From NCBI RefSeq assembly GCF_000968195.1, contig NZ_FO704550.1:1612001-1676000 (forward strand): a stretch of DNA of 64,000 bases, read 5' to 3'. Under the pieces are notes generated by a model. That model did no database searches and was not told the origin of the DNA. It was given only the letters and a program-made list of their open reading frames with translations. Positions 54,950 through 63,904 of the stretch are shown here, one piece after another. The position numbers and the translations under genes are program-made. The stretch is from Xenorhabdus doucetiae (lineage in GTDB: Bacteria; Pseudomonadota; Gammaproteobacteria; Enterobacterales; Enterobacteriaceae). Each line of letters begins with the position of its first letter. Positions within the stretch are counted from its first letter, which is position 1.

Positions 54950-56356
54950 ATGGAAGAAAAAATACAAGCCACTCACACTCCTGAAACGGGAGATTCGCAT
55001 CTGAAGCGAAGTCTCACCAACCGACATATACAGTTAATCGCAATTGGTGGTGCCATTGGTACTGGCCTGTTTATGGGATCAGGTAAAACTATCTCTCTTG
55101 CGGGGCCGTCGATCATTTTTGTTTATATGATCATAGGTTTTATGCTGTTTTTCGTTATGCGGGCAATGGGAGAGTTATTACTTTCTAATTTGCATTATAA
55201 GTCGTTTAGTGATTTCTCTGCGGATTTACTGGGGCCGTGGGCTGGTTTTTTTGTGGGCTGGACTTATTGGTTCTGTTGGGTAATTACAGGCATAGCAGAT
55301 ATTGTTGCTATCACGGCTTATGTTGGATATTGGACACCCGGCTTTCCAGAATGGGGAACTTCGCTTCTTTGTGTGCTGGTATTGTTAACTCTGAATCTTG
55401 CGACCGTAAAACTGTTTGGGGAACTGGAGTTTTGGTTTGCCATGATCAAAATCATTGCCATTATTGCCTTGATCGTGACCGGGGGCATCTTGATTGGCAT
55501 GAATTTTCAATCACCGGCAGGGCATGTTGCCGCCATTTCTAATGTCTGGAATGATGGGGGGGTGTTCCCTATGGGGTTAAGCGGCTTCTTTGCCGGGTTC
55601 CAGATAGCGATATTTGCTTTTGTGGGTATTGAGTTAGTAGGAACTGCCGCAGCGGAAACTAAAAACCCAATGAAATCCTTACCAAAAGCGATTAATGCTA
55701 TTCCAATCCGCATTATCACGTTTTATGTGTTGGCGCTGATTGTCATTATGTCGGTCACGCCGTGGCGAGCCATCAGTGCGGATAAAAGCCCTTTTGTGAA
55801 ATTGTTTGTCTTGATCGGATTACCCGCTGCCGCCAGCATTGTTAACTTTGTGGTTCTGACTTCTGCGGCATCTTCGGCCAACAGCGGAGTTTTCTCTACC
55901 AGCCGGATGTTGTTTGGTCTGGCGAAAGAAGGCGACGCGCCAAAGCAATTTAGCCGTCTTTCCCGTCGTTCGGTTCCTGCATCAGGGTTGATCTTTACTT
56001 GTCTGTGCCTCTCTTTTGGCGTCATTTTGATCTATTTTATCCCCGATGTGATGCGAGTTTTTACTCTCGTGACAACCGTTTCTGCAATTCTATTTATGTT
56101 TATTTGGAGCATGATTTTATGTTCCTATCTGGCCTATAGAAAACGTCGCCCAGAGCTGCATCAGGCCTCGGTATATAAGATGCCATTTGGTGTTGTAATG
56201 TCTTGGGTATGCCTGGCTTTCTTTGCTTTTGTCTTGGTATTGCTCTCCTTACAGCCAGATACGCGTCAAGCGTTAATCGCCACACCCATTTGGTTTATCA
56301 TTCTTATGATTGGGTTTCAGATTGTGAAAAAGCGTAAAATCCGCCTTGCTCGCTAA
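54950..56356 (+). CDS. cycA: D-serine/D-alanine/glycine transporter CycA
   Basis: 468-residue amino acid-polyamine-organocation permease with 12 membrane segments. HLKRSLTNRHIQLIAIGGAI, GTGLFMGSGKTISLAGPSII, FVMRAMGELLLSNLHYKSFS and TSAASSANSGVFSTSRMLFG are near copies of E. coli CycA. It imports glycine, D-alanine, D-serine and also D-cycloserine with protons. Start at MEEKIQAT; the frame extends 45 codons upstream without family similarity. Confidence 0.93.
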   Translation: MEEKIQATHTPETGDSHLKRSLTNRHIQLIAIGGAIGTGLFMGSGKTISLAGPSIIFVYMIIGFMLFFVMRAMGELLLSNLHYKSFSDFSADLLGPWAGFFVGWTYWFCWVITGIADIVAITAYVGYWTPGFPEWGTSLLCVLVLLTLNLATVKLFGELEFWFAMIKIIAIIALIVTGGILIGMNFQSPAGHVAAISNVWNDGGVFPMGLSGFFAGFQIAIFAFVGIELVGTAAAETKNPMKSLPKAINAIPIRIITFYVLALIVIMSVTPWRAISADKSPFVKLFVLIGLPAAASIVNFVVLTSAASSANSGVFSTSRMLFGLAKEGDAPKQFSRLSRRSVPASGLIFTCLCLSFGVILIYFIPDVMRVFTLVTTVSAILFMFIWSMILCSYLAYRKRRPELHQASVYKMPFGVVMSWVCLAFFAFVLVLLSLQPDTRQALIATPIWFIILMIGFQIVKKRKIRLAR

Positions 56357-56382
56357 GTAAAAAATTCCGTCAATTAATCTGT

Positions 56383-56412
56383 AATGGCTCAAATACTGGG
56401 CCATTCTTTTAT
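56383..56412 (+). terminator. Terminator after cycA
   Basis: AATGGCTC / GGGCCATT stem, seven-base loop, then CTTTTATTTT. Confidence 0.8.
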
Positions 56413-56413
56413 T

Positions 56414-56797
56414 TTAAACAGGCATGAGTGTACCTTGATGGAATCTCAGTTGCCATTGATCGGTTAAAGATAATTGCCAAATTGATGAACGAAGTGCTTG
56501 ATTAAATGGGTTGCCAGTTCGATCTATTTCATAAGATTGATAAGTGAGCAATGCAATATTCCCATCAAAAAAGGTCATAGAAAATTCTTTCGAGAAAATC
56601 TGGAAATTAGTTTTTATTTCTGTGGTTAATACATCGAATACATCCTTTTTAGTATAAACATAACCTGATTTACTGATTTCCAGAAAATCATCGTGTAATA
56701 CCATGTTTAGCCAATCGGCATTATTTCTTTTTTTACCATGAAGGCTCACTTCAAGATTTTTGAGTAATGCAAAGATAGCTACGCTTTCCTGAACCAT
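56414..56797 (-). CDS. NTF2-like (DUF4440) protein
   Basis: 127 residues. FALLKNLEVSLHGKKRNNAD, LNMVLHDDFLEISKSGYVYT, FDGNIALLTYQSYEI and LRSSIWQLSLTDQWQLRFHQ, then GTLMP, are typical of DUF4440/SnoaL-like cone folds. Catalytic role unknown. GGAG lies five bases before the ATG. Divergent from the acetyltransferase gene. Confidence 0.8.
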   Translation of the reverse strand: MVQESVAIFALLKNLEVSLHGKKRNNADWLNMVLHDDFLEISKSGYVYTKKDVFDVLTTEIKTNFQIFSKEFSMTFFDGNIALLTYQSYEIDRTGNPFNQALRSSIWQLSLTDQWQLRFHQGTLMPV

Positions 56798-56939
56798 ATA
56801 AACTCCAGAGAAAATAAAAAGTATAAACTAACATCACTGATAGGTTGAGTGATTACGTTAAACAAATATTTAATACGCTATTTACATTTATTTTTTTTAT
56901 CAGGTAGTTATAAAAGGGTCAAGCTGAAAAGAGGTCTGT

Positions 56940-57443
56940 ATGGAAATTATAATTAGGGCAACTGAGCCAGAAGATGCAGAGCATTACCAACGAATTTTTA
57001 GTCACCCTGATGTTTACTCGAATACGTTACAACGCCCATGCCCTTCGAATGAAATGTGGCGGGAACGTTTAAAGCTAAATAAAACGCAAGGAGATATTGA
57101 TTTTGTAGCTGAAGTCAATGGCAAGGTTGTCGGCACAATAGGGCTATTTACCCGTGCTAATCCAAGATGCAGACATACAGTGGGGATAGGTATTGGTGTT
57201 GATGCGGCTTATTTTGGTAAAGGCATTGGTTCAAAGATGATGGCTTTTGCAATTGATTATGCATTCAATTGGTTAGGTTGTATCAGAATTGAATTAGAAG
57301 TTTTTGCTGATAATGAAAAAGCGATTGCCCTGTATAAAAAATTTGGTTTTGAAGCTGAAGGGATAAGGCGCATGCAGTCATTAAGAAACGGTCAATATTG
57401 TGATGTGATGGGAATGGCTTTAATCAATAGCCGGCTTGCATGA
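56940..57443 (+). CDS. GNAT acetyltransferase (YhhY/AaaT-like)
   Basis: 167 residues, complete GNAT fold: IIIRATEPEDAEHYQRIFSH-type start, TLQRPCPSNEMWRERL, GIGVDAAYFGKGIGSKMM (acetyl-CoA loop GKGIGS), IRIELEVFADNEKAIALYKK, FGFEAEG, SLRNGQYCDVMGMA. Close in layout to E. coli YhhY, an amino acid N-acetyltransferase. GAGGT six bases upstream of the ATG. Confidence 0.87.
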   Translation: MEIIIRATEPEDAEHYQRIFSHPDVYSNTLQRPCPSNEMWRERLKLNKTQGDIDFVAEVNGKVVGTIGLFTRANPRCRHTVGIGIGVDAAYFGKGIGSKMMAFAIDYAFNWLGCIRIELEVFADNEKAIALYKKFGFEAEGIRRMQSLRNGQYCDVMGMALINSRLA

Positions 57444-57493
57444 TGTTTTTAGAACTTATGGTTTTTAGCGCTTATAGTCGCAAATTGGATTGG

Positions 57494-57524
57494 GGAAGCA
57501 TCGGTTTGATTGCTTCCTTTTTTA
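57494..57524 (+). terminator. Terminator after the acetyltransferase gene
   Basis: GGAAGCA / TGCTTCC stem, 10-base loop, then T7. Confidence 0.82.
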
Positions 57525-57559
57525 GATTGTGTTAAAAGAAATTTGTCCTTATTTAAGCG

Positions 57560-58102
57560 CTAGAATCCTCGTTGTAATATCTTGCATTCGTATTCTTGTG
57601 AATTTAGTTGAGTTTGTAATTGTGTTATAAGGGTATTTTGTTGATTAAATTTATTACAGATAAATAAATCAAGCGCTGCATAGTGATATTCAGGCCATGT
57701 ATGTATTGTGAAATGTGATTCTGCTAATATTATCACACCACTGACTCCCCAAGGTTTAAATTCATGGAAATGATGAGTGACAATATTTAGTTTACATTTT
57801 TGGGCAACATCAAGCATAATTGATTCAATTGTAGCGATAGATTTTAATTTATTGCTATCACAATGTTTCATCTCTAGTACAATGTGAGTACCAAGTTGTC
57901 TGGTCTCAAATTGTTTATTCGTCGGTACATGAATCTTTTCTTGCCCCCGATATTGAAATTTTGTTCCATCACATTGATCACAGCCCGTTTCTATCAATTT
58001 CTCTATTGTTAATATGTTTTTTCCATATCCAATGGTCAGCATATGATGACATGATTTGCATTGATAAAATTTCACACGAGGATTAAGTTCTTGGATTCGC
58101 AT
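57560..58102 (-). CDS. AdoMet decarboxylase with N-terminal zinc ribbon (separated 3' part of a bpsA fusion?)
   Basis: Pyruvoyl S-adenosylmethionine decarboxylase that makes the aminopropyl donor for polyamines. In the 180-residue product the SpeH/SpeD-type core starts at LGTHIVLEM (~70); self-cleavage is expected between E128 and S129, with H134 and C149 at the same spacing as S63, H68 and C83 of the Thermotoga enzyme. Residues 1-60 add a zinc ribbon (C15xxC18, C41xxC44). The present start ATG overlaps the target duplication of an IS30 copy. Excising the IS joins it in frame to bpsA. No ribosome-binding site precedes it, so expression now is doubtful. Confidence 0.82.
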   Translation of the reverse strand: MRIQELNPRVKFYQCKSCHHMLTIGYGKNILTIEKLIETGCDQCDGTKFQYRGQEKIHVPTNKQFETRQLGTHIVLEMKHCDSNKLKSIATIESIMLDVAQKCKLNIVTHHFHEFKPWGVSGVIILAESHFTIHTWPEYHYAALDLFICNKFNQQNTLITQLQTQLNSQEYECKILQRGF

Positions 58103-59159
58103 AGTAAGTGCAATTTCTAAGAAAGGCGGTCAGTTGCTATAGTAGGCATCTTTCTCGCCAAAGGAAAATGCACTATGGCCTATACGCAACTGACCGAAAC
58201 AGAAAGATACCAGATTTTCGGCTTAAAAGAAGCCGGTTTTACACAACGTTTTATTGCAACGTCGCTTAATCGGGCCCCATCAACAATTAGCCGGGAATTG
58301 AGACGAAACCGGGAAGCCGAGAAATATGAACCTGAACAAGCTCAGCGTAAAGCATTAGAACGCCGTCATTCTAAGGTAAAAGCCGTAAAAAAACCCCCCC
58401 AGGGAATAAAAAAGGGGAAAAAAAAGTTAATTTTGGCAAGATTTTATTCCGGGAACAGTTTGTGGGTTATTTCAAAGGGGAAGGAAAATCCTTTTTCATC
58501 AGAAAAAATTTTTTGGTTGATTTTAAAGAATAAAATAAATGGGGGTGTTTTATGGCAAATTCTTGGATAGCGAAAAACCGTATTGGTAACGCTAGAGAAC
58601 CCAGAGGCCCGAGGAAAAATTAAAAACAGAGTCAGTATTGATTAGCGCCCAAAAATTGTTGATAAAAAGCAGCGTATTGGGGATTGGGAAGGGGATACTA
58701 TCGTTGGCAAAGATCGTAAAAGTGCCTTATTGACTTTAGTTGAACGAAAATCGTTATTTACGATCATCATTAAACTTGAAGATAAAACAGCAGAAGGTGT
58801 TGCCAAAGCGGCGACAAGACATTTATCGATGATAAAACATAAAGTTAAAACAATTACCTTTGATAACGGACTCGAATTTGCCGAACACGAACGGATCGGT
58901 AAAAATTTAGAGACAAAAATTTATTTTGCTCATCCGTATTCCCCTTGGGAAAGAGGGATAAATGAGAACATAAATGGATTAATCAGAGATTACTTCCCAA
59001 AAGGAACCGATTTTAATAAGGTATCAGAGCGGGAGGTTAACCTTGTGGCAAACCGACTAAATAATCGACCACGTAAGACACGAGATTATAAAACACCGAA
59101 TGAGTTATTTACAGGAACCCCAACTCATTTACTTCGTTCATTACGGTGTTGCGCTTAAT
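58103..59159 (+). mobile_element. IS30-family insertion sequence, 1057 bp
   Basis: Tips AGTAAGTGCAA (left) and TTGCGCTTAAT (right) form imperfect inverted repeats. AT is duplicated at 58101-58102 and 59160-59161. The flanks are CTTGGATTCGCAT and its complement ATGCGAATCCAAG, so the empty site was a perfect 24-bp palindrome, the kind of target IS30 is known to prefer. The length is normal for an IS30 member. The transposase gene is broken. Confidence 0.85.
58175..59158 (+). pseudogene. IS30 transposase, frameshifted
   Basis: N-terminal part 58175-58570: LTETERYQIFGLKEAGFTQR, IATSLNRAPSTISRELRRN (helix-turn-helix). C-terminal DDE part 58730-59158: TLVERKSLFTIIIKLEDKTA, ITFDNGLEFAEHERI, PYSPWERGINENINGLIRDY. 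The middle (GDWEGDTIVGKDRKSALL) lies in another frame with stops. Not functional in its own right. Confidence 0.88.
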
Positions 59160-60166
59160 ATGCGAATCCAAGGTTCTCCAGTATATATTTTATTGGAGTA
59201 AGCACTGTTTTCTGGAATTGTTGAATATGTGTTCTCTGTTACAGAAAGTACATAGAGATCGCTGACATTGCCGATAATACTGCCACCATGATATTGGTTG
59301 AATTGTGGATAAATATTCTTGACGAGCAAGTTTTGTTCGTGGAATAATCGTTGTATTTCACGATGTTGTTCCGGTCTTTTTTGTCCAAATGATAATAATA
59401 TTTCACTATTCTCATTTTTAGCAAAACTAATTGCACGTGATAAGAATAACTTTAGCCCGCTCAAAGTATAGGGAGGATCAGTTAAAATAATATCAAATTG
59501 CTTTTTATATCCATTGGGATTTTTTAGATCTATGTACTCAGTATTAATAACGAAATCATTTTGTTCTGATATGGATTTTATAAAATCCAATAATTCTTTA
59601 TCGATGTCTTTCACAGAAACATGTGGTGAATTACAGTGCCCCAATTTTTTGAGTGCCATCATTAGTGCTAAAGAAGTCAAATCATCATCACCTAAAAACA
59701 ACACCTTTTGTTTAAATATACAGGGGTTCTTAAGTAATAACATTACCCTGCGTATTGACGTTTCTAGCGTTGCATGAGCTTGATCTAACATGACATTGAC
59801 TTGTGGACGACATTCGTATATGGGCTTCAATAATGTTATGAGTTCGGCCTCAAATTCTTTCATATTCTCAGCTATTAATAATGAAGCATATTGAGTTATA
59901 TTAACAGTCTCATATCCAAGTTGATTTTTTATATAGGTAATTCCTGTGGAATTTAATTTAAAAGTACCTTTGTTATCAGCAAAATTGAACTTTATTAATT
60001 CTTTCTTAAAGGCGGATACAATAGGAATGGGTAATCCAATTTTTAATGATAAGGATTTGTTTGATATGTTTTTATCTAAATACAAATGTATCAGTAACTT
60101 CTCTAATACTTCAATAGAGTGAGTTAATGTCATATTATCTTTTATAAGGTACAGAATATTATTCAT
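59141..60166 (-). CDS. bpsA: Branched-chain polyamine synthase BpsA-like
   Basis: 341 residues of the N4-bis(aminopropyl)spermidine synthase family (DUF43). These enzymes add two aminopropyl groups to one nitrogen. An N-terminal winged-helix domain (~1-95) precedes the catalytic Rossmann domain with DQAHATLET (128-136), VLFLGDDDLTSLA (155-167), and the TDPPYT motif (229-234). The last five residues LSATP and the stop are encoded by the IS30 end. GAGAG precedes the ATG at 60166. The TetR gene lies 11 bases upstream. Usual in thermophiles; unusual in an enterobacterium. Confidence 0.82.
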   Translation of the reverse strand: MNNILYLIKDNMTLTHSIEVLEKLLIHLYLDKNISNKSLSLKIGLPIPIVSAFKKELIKFNFADNKGTFKLNSTGITYIKNQLGYETVNITQYASLLIAENMKEFEAELITLLKPIYECRPQVNVMLDQAHATLETSIRRVMLLLKNPCIFKQKVLFLGDDDLTSLALMMALKKLGHCNSPHVSVKDIDKELLDFIKSISEQNDFVINTEYIDLKNPNGYKKQFDIILTDPPYTLSGLKLFLSRAISFAKNENSEILLSFGQKRPEQHREIQRLFHEQNLLVKNIYPQFNQYHGGSIIGNVSDLYVLSVTENTYSTIPENSAYSNKIYTGEPWIRILSATP

Positions 60167-60177
60167 AAAACTCTCTT

Positions 60178-60690
60178 TTATTTTTTTAAGGCCAATTCAG
60201 TAAGGTAATTAAAATGAGTGTCGATCAATTCAATGGTTAGAATGCCGGTTAGAGCCATTACCGTGAGCCCTTCCAGAATCAGAAAGATTTGTTCTGCTTG
60301 CTTTTGGTCAAGACCCGTCAATTGTATAATGATGCGAATATTGGAATGATATATCTCACGTGCTATATGGCTATCATCTTTTTGTGATTCTTGGATCATA
60401 AACTCATATCCAGCGACTCGAATAGTATTGCGAATATTCAATAGGGCTTTTTTCTCATTTTCTAAATATTCAGTGAAATCTTTAACCCCATTTTCTGCCA
60501 GGTCTGAATTCATTTGGCGCACTAGTGCGATGAAAACTTCTTTAGTCGATTGGAAGTAACGATAAACGCCACCTCGGCTGAGACCGCATTCACTGATAAT
60601 ATCCGTCATTGTGACTTGATTATAACCTTTTTTAATAAAAACACTCAGTGATTGTTTTAAGATATATTGTTGTGTTTTTTGTGCTTTCAT
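60178..60690 (-). CDS. TetR-family regulator upstream of bpsA
   Basis: 170 residues. Helix-turn-helix: QYILKQSLSVFIKKGYNQVT, MTDIISECGLSRGGVYRYFQ, STKEVFIALV. The ligand-binding C-terminal domain follows. The stop is 11 bases before bpsA, so both share a transcript and the regulator probably controls its own operon. Ribosome-binding site weak. Confidence 0.85.
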   Translation of the reverse strand: MKAQKTQQYILKQSLSVFIKKGYNQVTMTDIISECGLSRGGVYRYFQSTKEVFIALVRQMNSDLAENGVKDFTEYLENEKKALLNIRNTIRVAGYEFMIQESQKDDSHIAREIYHSNIRIIIQLTGLDQKQAEQIFLILEGLTVMALTGILTIELIDTHFNYLTELALKK

Positions 60691-60888
60691 TTAATTTTTC
60701 GCCATTAAAACGACATTTATGTCACTTTTGTAATTAAATTTATATTAAATGTTTTTAATTTGCAATAAAGAACTCTGTTTATATTGGATAGCTCATCAGG
60801 TTGTTTTTTATTGAAATAACTTCAATGTAAAATAATAAACCAAATTTATTTTTTATTGGATGATTTATCTTTTGTTATCTACCCAATA

Positions 60889-60926
60889 AAAAAATGCCAA
60901 CAATCCCAGAGAGACGGTTCTGGCAT
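60889..60926 (-). terminator. Terminator after the LysR gene
   Basis: ATGCCA / TGGCAT with an internal CCAGA / TCTGG hairpin alternative and a T7 tail on the minus strand. Confidence 0.65.
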
Positions 60927-60932
60927 CTTAGG

Positions 60933-61826
60933 CTATGTTTGACCTGAAAGTTTAGCTTGATTTTGAAAAACTACATCTGCCAAAAAGTCTGCAACTTTTC
61001 GTATTCTGGGAGAATGAGCTAAATCAGATTGAATAACCAGCCAGATGGGTTTATCTATGCCCAAATCAGGCGAAATACAAGTCAGCCCAGTGTCATTGGC
61101 TGCAATATGAGGTAGTACGGCTAATCCCAAACCCGCATTTGCCGCTGCAATTTGAGAACAAATCGATGTTGTTGCAACCGAAAGTGGGCGCCCTTGCAGG
61201 GCTTGTTTAAGCCAATTAACTGAAGGAAGTTGCGAATACTCATTTATCCAGCCGATAAAATGTGCGTCGCTGTATTCATCCCTAAATATACCGGAAGGGC
61301 AGGTAGCCAAATAGGTTTCGCTTCCATAGAGACCAAACCCTAAGGTTCCCAGTTGTCGGACATTAACATGGCCTTGCTCCGGCCTGATAATACGAAGAGC
61401 TAAATCGGCATCACGGCGGTGAAGATTCACCGGATAGATATCTGTTGTGATTTCTAATGTCAGGTTTGGATGATTTTTTTGTAGAGCCGGCAAGTTTGGC
61501 ATAATTAAATAATTGGCCAATGTTTCGAGTGTCGCAAGGCGTACACTTCCGGCAATAGCCGCCCGTATATCGGCTTCAAATAAAAATGAACTTGCAGCGC
61601 TCTCCATAGTTTTGGCTTTTTCCAGCAATTCTGCGCCATCTTCCGTTAGCCGATAACCCGCTTGATGCCGCAGAAATAACGGCATTCCGAAGGTATTTTC
61701 CAGACGTTCAATTTTTCTCGAAACGGTTGCTACACCAATACCAAGAAGCTCGGCCGCTTTACTGATCGTACCTGCTCTCACGACTGCCAAGAATATTCTA
61801 ATGTCATCCCAAATCAGTGATTGCAT
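60933..61826 (-). CDS. LysR-family regulator divergent from EamA transporter
   Basis: 297 residues. WDDIRIFLAVVRAGTISKAA, ELLGIGVATVSRKIERLENT and FLRHQAGYRLTEDGAELL form the DNA-binding domain; the remainder is the effector domain of the CrgA-like subgroup. The ATG at 61826 has GGAAA eight bases upstream; the frame extends 28 codons further without similarity. Divergent arrangement with the EamA gene, 128 bases apart, suggests it controls that transporter. Confidence 0.88.
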   Translation of the reverse strand: MQSLIWDDIRIFLAVVRAGTISKAAELLGIGVATVSRKIERLENTFGMPLFLRHQAGYRLTEDGAELLEKAKTMESAASSFLFEADIRAAIAGSVRLATLETLANYLIMPNLPALQKNHPNLTLEITTDIYPVNLHRRDADLALRIIRPEQGHVNVRQLGTLGFGLYGSETYLATCPSGIFRDEYSDAHFIGWINEYSQLPSVNWLKQALQGRPLSVATTSICSQIAAANAGLGLAVLPHIAANDTGLTCISPDLGIDKPIWLVIQSDLAHSPRIRKVADFLADVVFQNQAKLSGQT

Positions 61827-61954
61827 GATGTGTTTTCCATTTATGAAAAATTGATTATCAATATTGCCTAAATATTTCAATTTTGAAAGATGCCACAATG
61901 ATTTTATCAAGAGGTACTTGGTTTGAAATAACTCAATGAATTAAGGTAATGAAT

Positions 61955-62881
61955 ATGAGAACGACACCACAGTTAGCGATTGCGCTAACATTAATTGCAA
62001 CATTCTTTTGGGGATCAAATTTTCAGGTAACGAAATTTGCACTGGCAAGTTTGCCACCGTGGACAGCTTCTGTTGAACGTTTTTTCTACGCGGTGATCTG
62101 TATTTTTATTTTCTTGGCATGGAAAGAAGGGATTCACGGCAAGGTCTTGAAACAAAATTGGTGGACATTTATTGTGCTTGGCGCGATTGGCGTGGCGGGA
62201 TTTAATGGGGCATTTTTTGTTGGTCTGCAAAGTTCCAATCCCGTCACGGCAGCCCTGATTGTGGCAACGACGCCTATCTCTGCCAATATACTGGAGGCTA
62301 TTATAAATCGTCGGTTACCTGGATTACTGCGAGTTGTGGGTATGGTGATCAGTTTGTTGGGGGTTGCTTTGGTTATTACCAACGGTGAATTGAACTTAGG
62401 TGGTATGGCTCAGGTGGTCACCGGCGATATTCTTATTTTTATCGGCAGCCTTGGTTGGTCAATTTACACCGTAGGAACACGGGTACTTGTCAAAGATGCG
62501 ACACCATTGGAAACGACTAGCTGGACGATGCTTTTTGGTGCGATCATATTGGTGTTTATTGCGTTTTTTGTAGAATCACCGGTTACTGCATTATCTTCCG
62601 CAACATTTGAAAGTCATTTGGCCTGTCTTTATATAGGTATTGGGGGTTCCACTATTGCCTATCTTTTTTGGAATATGGGCGTTGCTATTCGTGGGGCAGG
62701 AAAGACGGCGATATTTTTTAACTTTGTGCCCATTTTTGCACTTATTATACAGGTAATGATGGGAAATATACCCAGTTTGCCACAAGTGATTGGTGTTGTT
62801 ATTACTATCGTAGGCGTATTTTTGGGACAGGGAAGTATCACCGGGGATAAACTATTTAAAGGTATTTTAAGCAATCGTTAG
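61955..62881 (+). CDS. EamA/DMT-family transporter
   Basis: 308 residues with ten membrane segments in two EamA repeats (ALTLIATFFWGSNFQVTKFA ... GDILIFIGSLGWSIYTVGTR). A typical GSNF/GWSIY signature at each repeat start. Substrate unknown; related proteins export amino acids or metabolites. AAGGT precedes the second of two ATGs (61949, 61955). Confidence 0.9.
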   Translation: MRTTPQLAIALTLIATFFWGSNFQVTKFALASLPPWTASVERFFYAVICIFIFLAWKEGIHGKVLKQNWWTFIVLGAIGVAGFNGAFFVGLQSSNPVTAALIVATTPISANILEAIINRRLPGLLRVVGMVISLLGVALVITNGELNLGGMAQVVTGDILIFIGSLGWSIYTVGTRVLVKDATPLETTSWTMLFGAIILVFIAFFVESPVTALSSATFESHLACLYIGIGGSTIAYLFWNMGVAIRGAGKTAIFFNFVPIFALIIQVMMGNIPSLPQVIGVVITIVGVFLGQGSITGDKLFKGILSNR

Positions 62882-62957
62882 TGATAACGGATCATTGATA
62901 AAAATAAAAACTAACATACAATCACCAGGGTGACTAATTTATTAGTGGAGATCTGAT

Positions 62958-63326
62958 ATGGAAAAATTTACTGATAAATTAATTAGCCTGGACCGATTTC
63001 TTTTACGGATACTACGCTTTCTTTTTCATGCGTTCATCATCTTTCTGATCGGTATTATCCCTGGCGTACTGGGTTTTTTCTTGATTGAAAGTCATGCTAT
63101 TCCTGATGCAATATTGAATTCTGTCTCAATGATTGGAACGCAAAACCTGCATATTGAACCGGCCAGCACACTGGGAAAATATTTCGCTGCCATTTATGGA
63201 TTATTTCTTCAGGCTATCTTTTTTATCGCTGTAGGAATGGTCGTGACGCCTTTCGTCCACCGAATATTGCACAGTTGGCATATTGATGATGAAGAAGAGG
63301 ATAATGAGGACATAAAAGATAAATAA
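62958..63326 (+). CDS. Small two-helix membrane protein, unknown function
   Basis: 122 residues. Two membrane segments (LFHAFIIFLIGIIPGVLGFF; AAIYGLFLQAIFFIAVGMVV) flank a polar loop, and a very acidic C-terminal tail (DDEEEDNEDIKDK) follows. GGAGAT lies nine bases before the ATG. I do not recognise a family; a membrane accessory protein is possible. Confidence 0.7.
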   Translation: MEKFTDKLISLDRFLLRILRFLFHAFIIFLIGIIPGVLGFFLIESHAIPDAILNSVSMIGTQNLHIEPASTLGKYFAAIYGLFLQAIFFIAVGMVVTPFVHRILHSWHIDDEEEDNEDIKDK

Positions 63327-63341
63327 TTTATTTTTTTCCTG

Positions 63342-63357
63342 TCAAGTTGCAACTTGA
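63342..63357. repeat. 16-bp perfect palindrome
   Basis: TCAAGTTGCAACTTGA between the small membrane protein and the GFA gene. Similar palindromes occur as scattered intergenic repeats in related bacteria; could also be an operator. Confidence 0.5.
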
Positions 63358-63499
63358 AGGCACTGAAGCAGATTTGTATAGCTGAAAATAAGAAAGTTAT
63401 TGTGGTGAATAGTGTATTCTTGATGAAATATAGTGGTAGGTTTAGTCAATCTCAGATATAAGATTTTTCCCTATAAATTGATTACAGGTAGAGAGTGAA

Positions 63500-63904
63500 A
63501 TGATGAATCAAGGTCGTTGTTTATGCGGTGCAGTAAATGTGAAAACCCATCAACGGATTGAAGATATTAACGTATGCCATTGTGAGACATGTCAAAAATG
63601 GAATGGCGGTCCATTTTTATCTGTAGACTGTCAGGACGATTTAAAAATAGAAGGAATTGAAAACATTTCAACATATTCATCATCCGAATGGGCAGAGCGA
63701 GCTTTTTGTAAAAAATGCGGCACACATCTTTTCTACCATTTACACCATCCAAGTACTTATTATGTTCCGGTTGCTTTGTTTGATAATGGTAACCCTGGTA
63801 AATTATCTCGTCAAATTTATGTGGATAGCAAGCCAGCGTATTATAATTTTGTTGAAAAAACCCCGATGCTGACTAAAGAAGATATTCTTAACTTATTTAA
63901 ATAA
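63500..63904 (+). CDS. GFA-family (CENP-V/GFA domain) protein
   Basis: 134 residues. Zinc-binding cysteines are arranged as GRCLCGAV, CHCETCQKWNGGPF and FCKKCGTHLFYHL, the signature of glutathione-dependent formaldehyde-activating-like enzymes. The substrate for this subgroup is not established. GAGAG lies before two adjacent ATGs; the first is taken. The gene is complete and ends 96 bases before the window edge. Confidence 0.88.
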   Translation: MMNQGRCLCGAVNVKTHQRIEDINVCHCETCQKWNGGPFLSVDCQDDLKIEGIENISTYSSSEWAERAFCKKCGTHLFYHLHHPSTYYVPVALFDNGNPGKLSRQIYVDSKPAYYNFVEKTPMLTKEDILNLFK

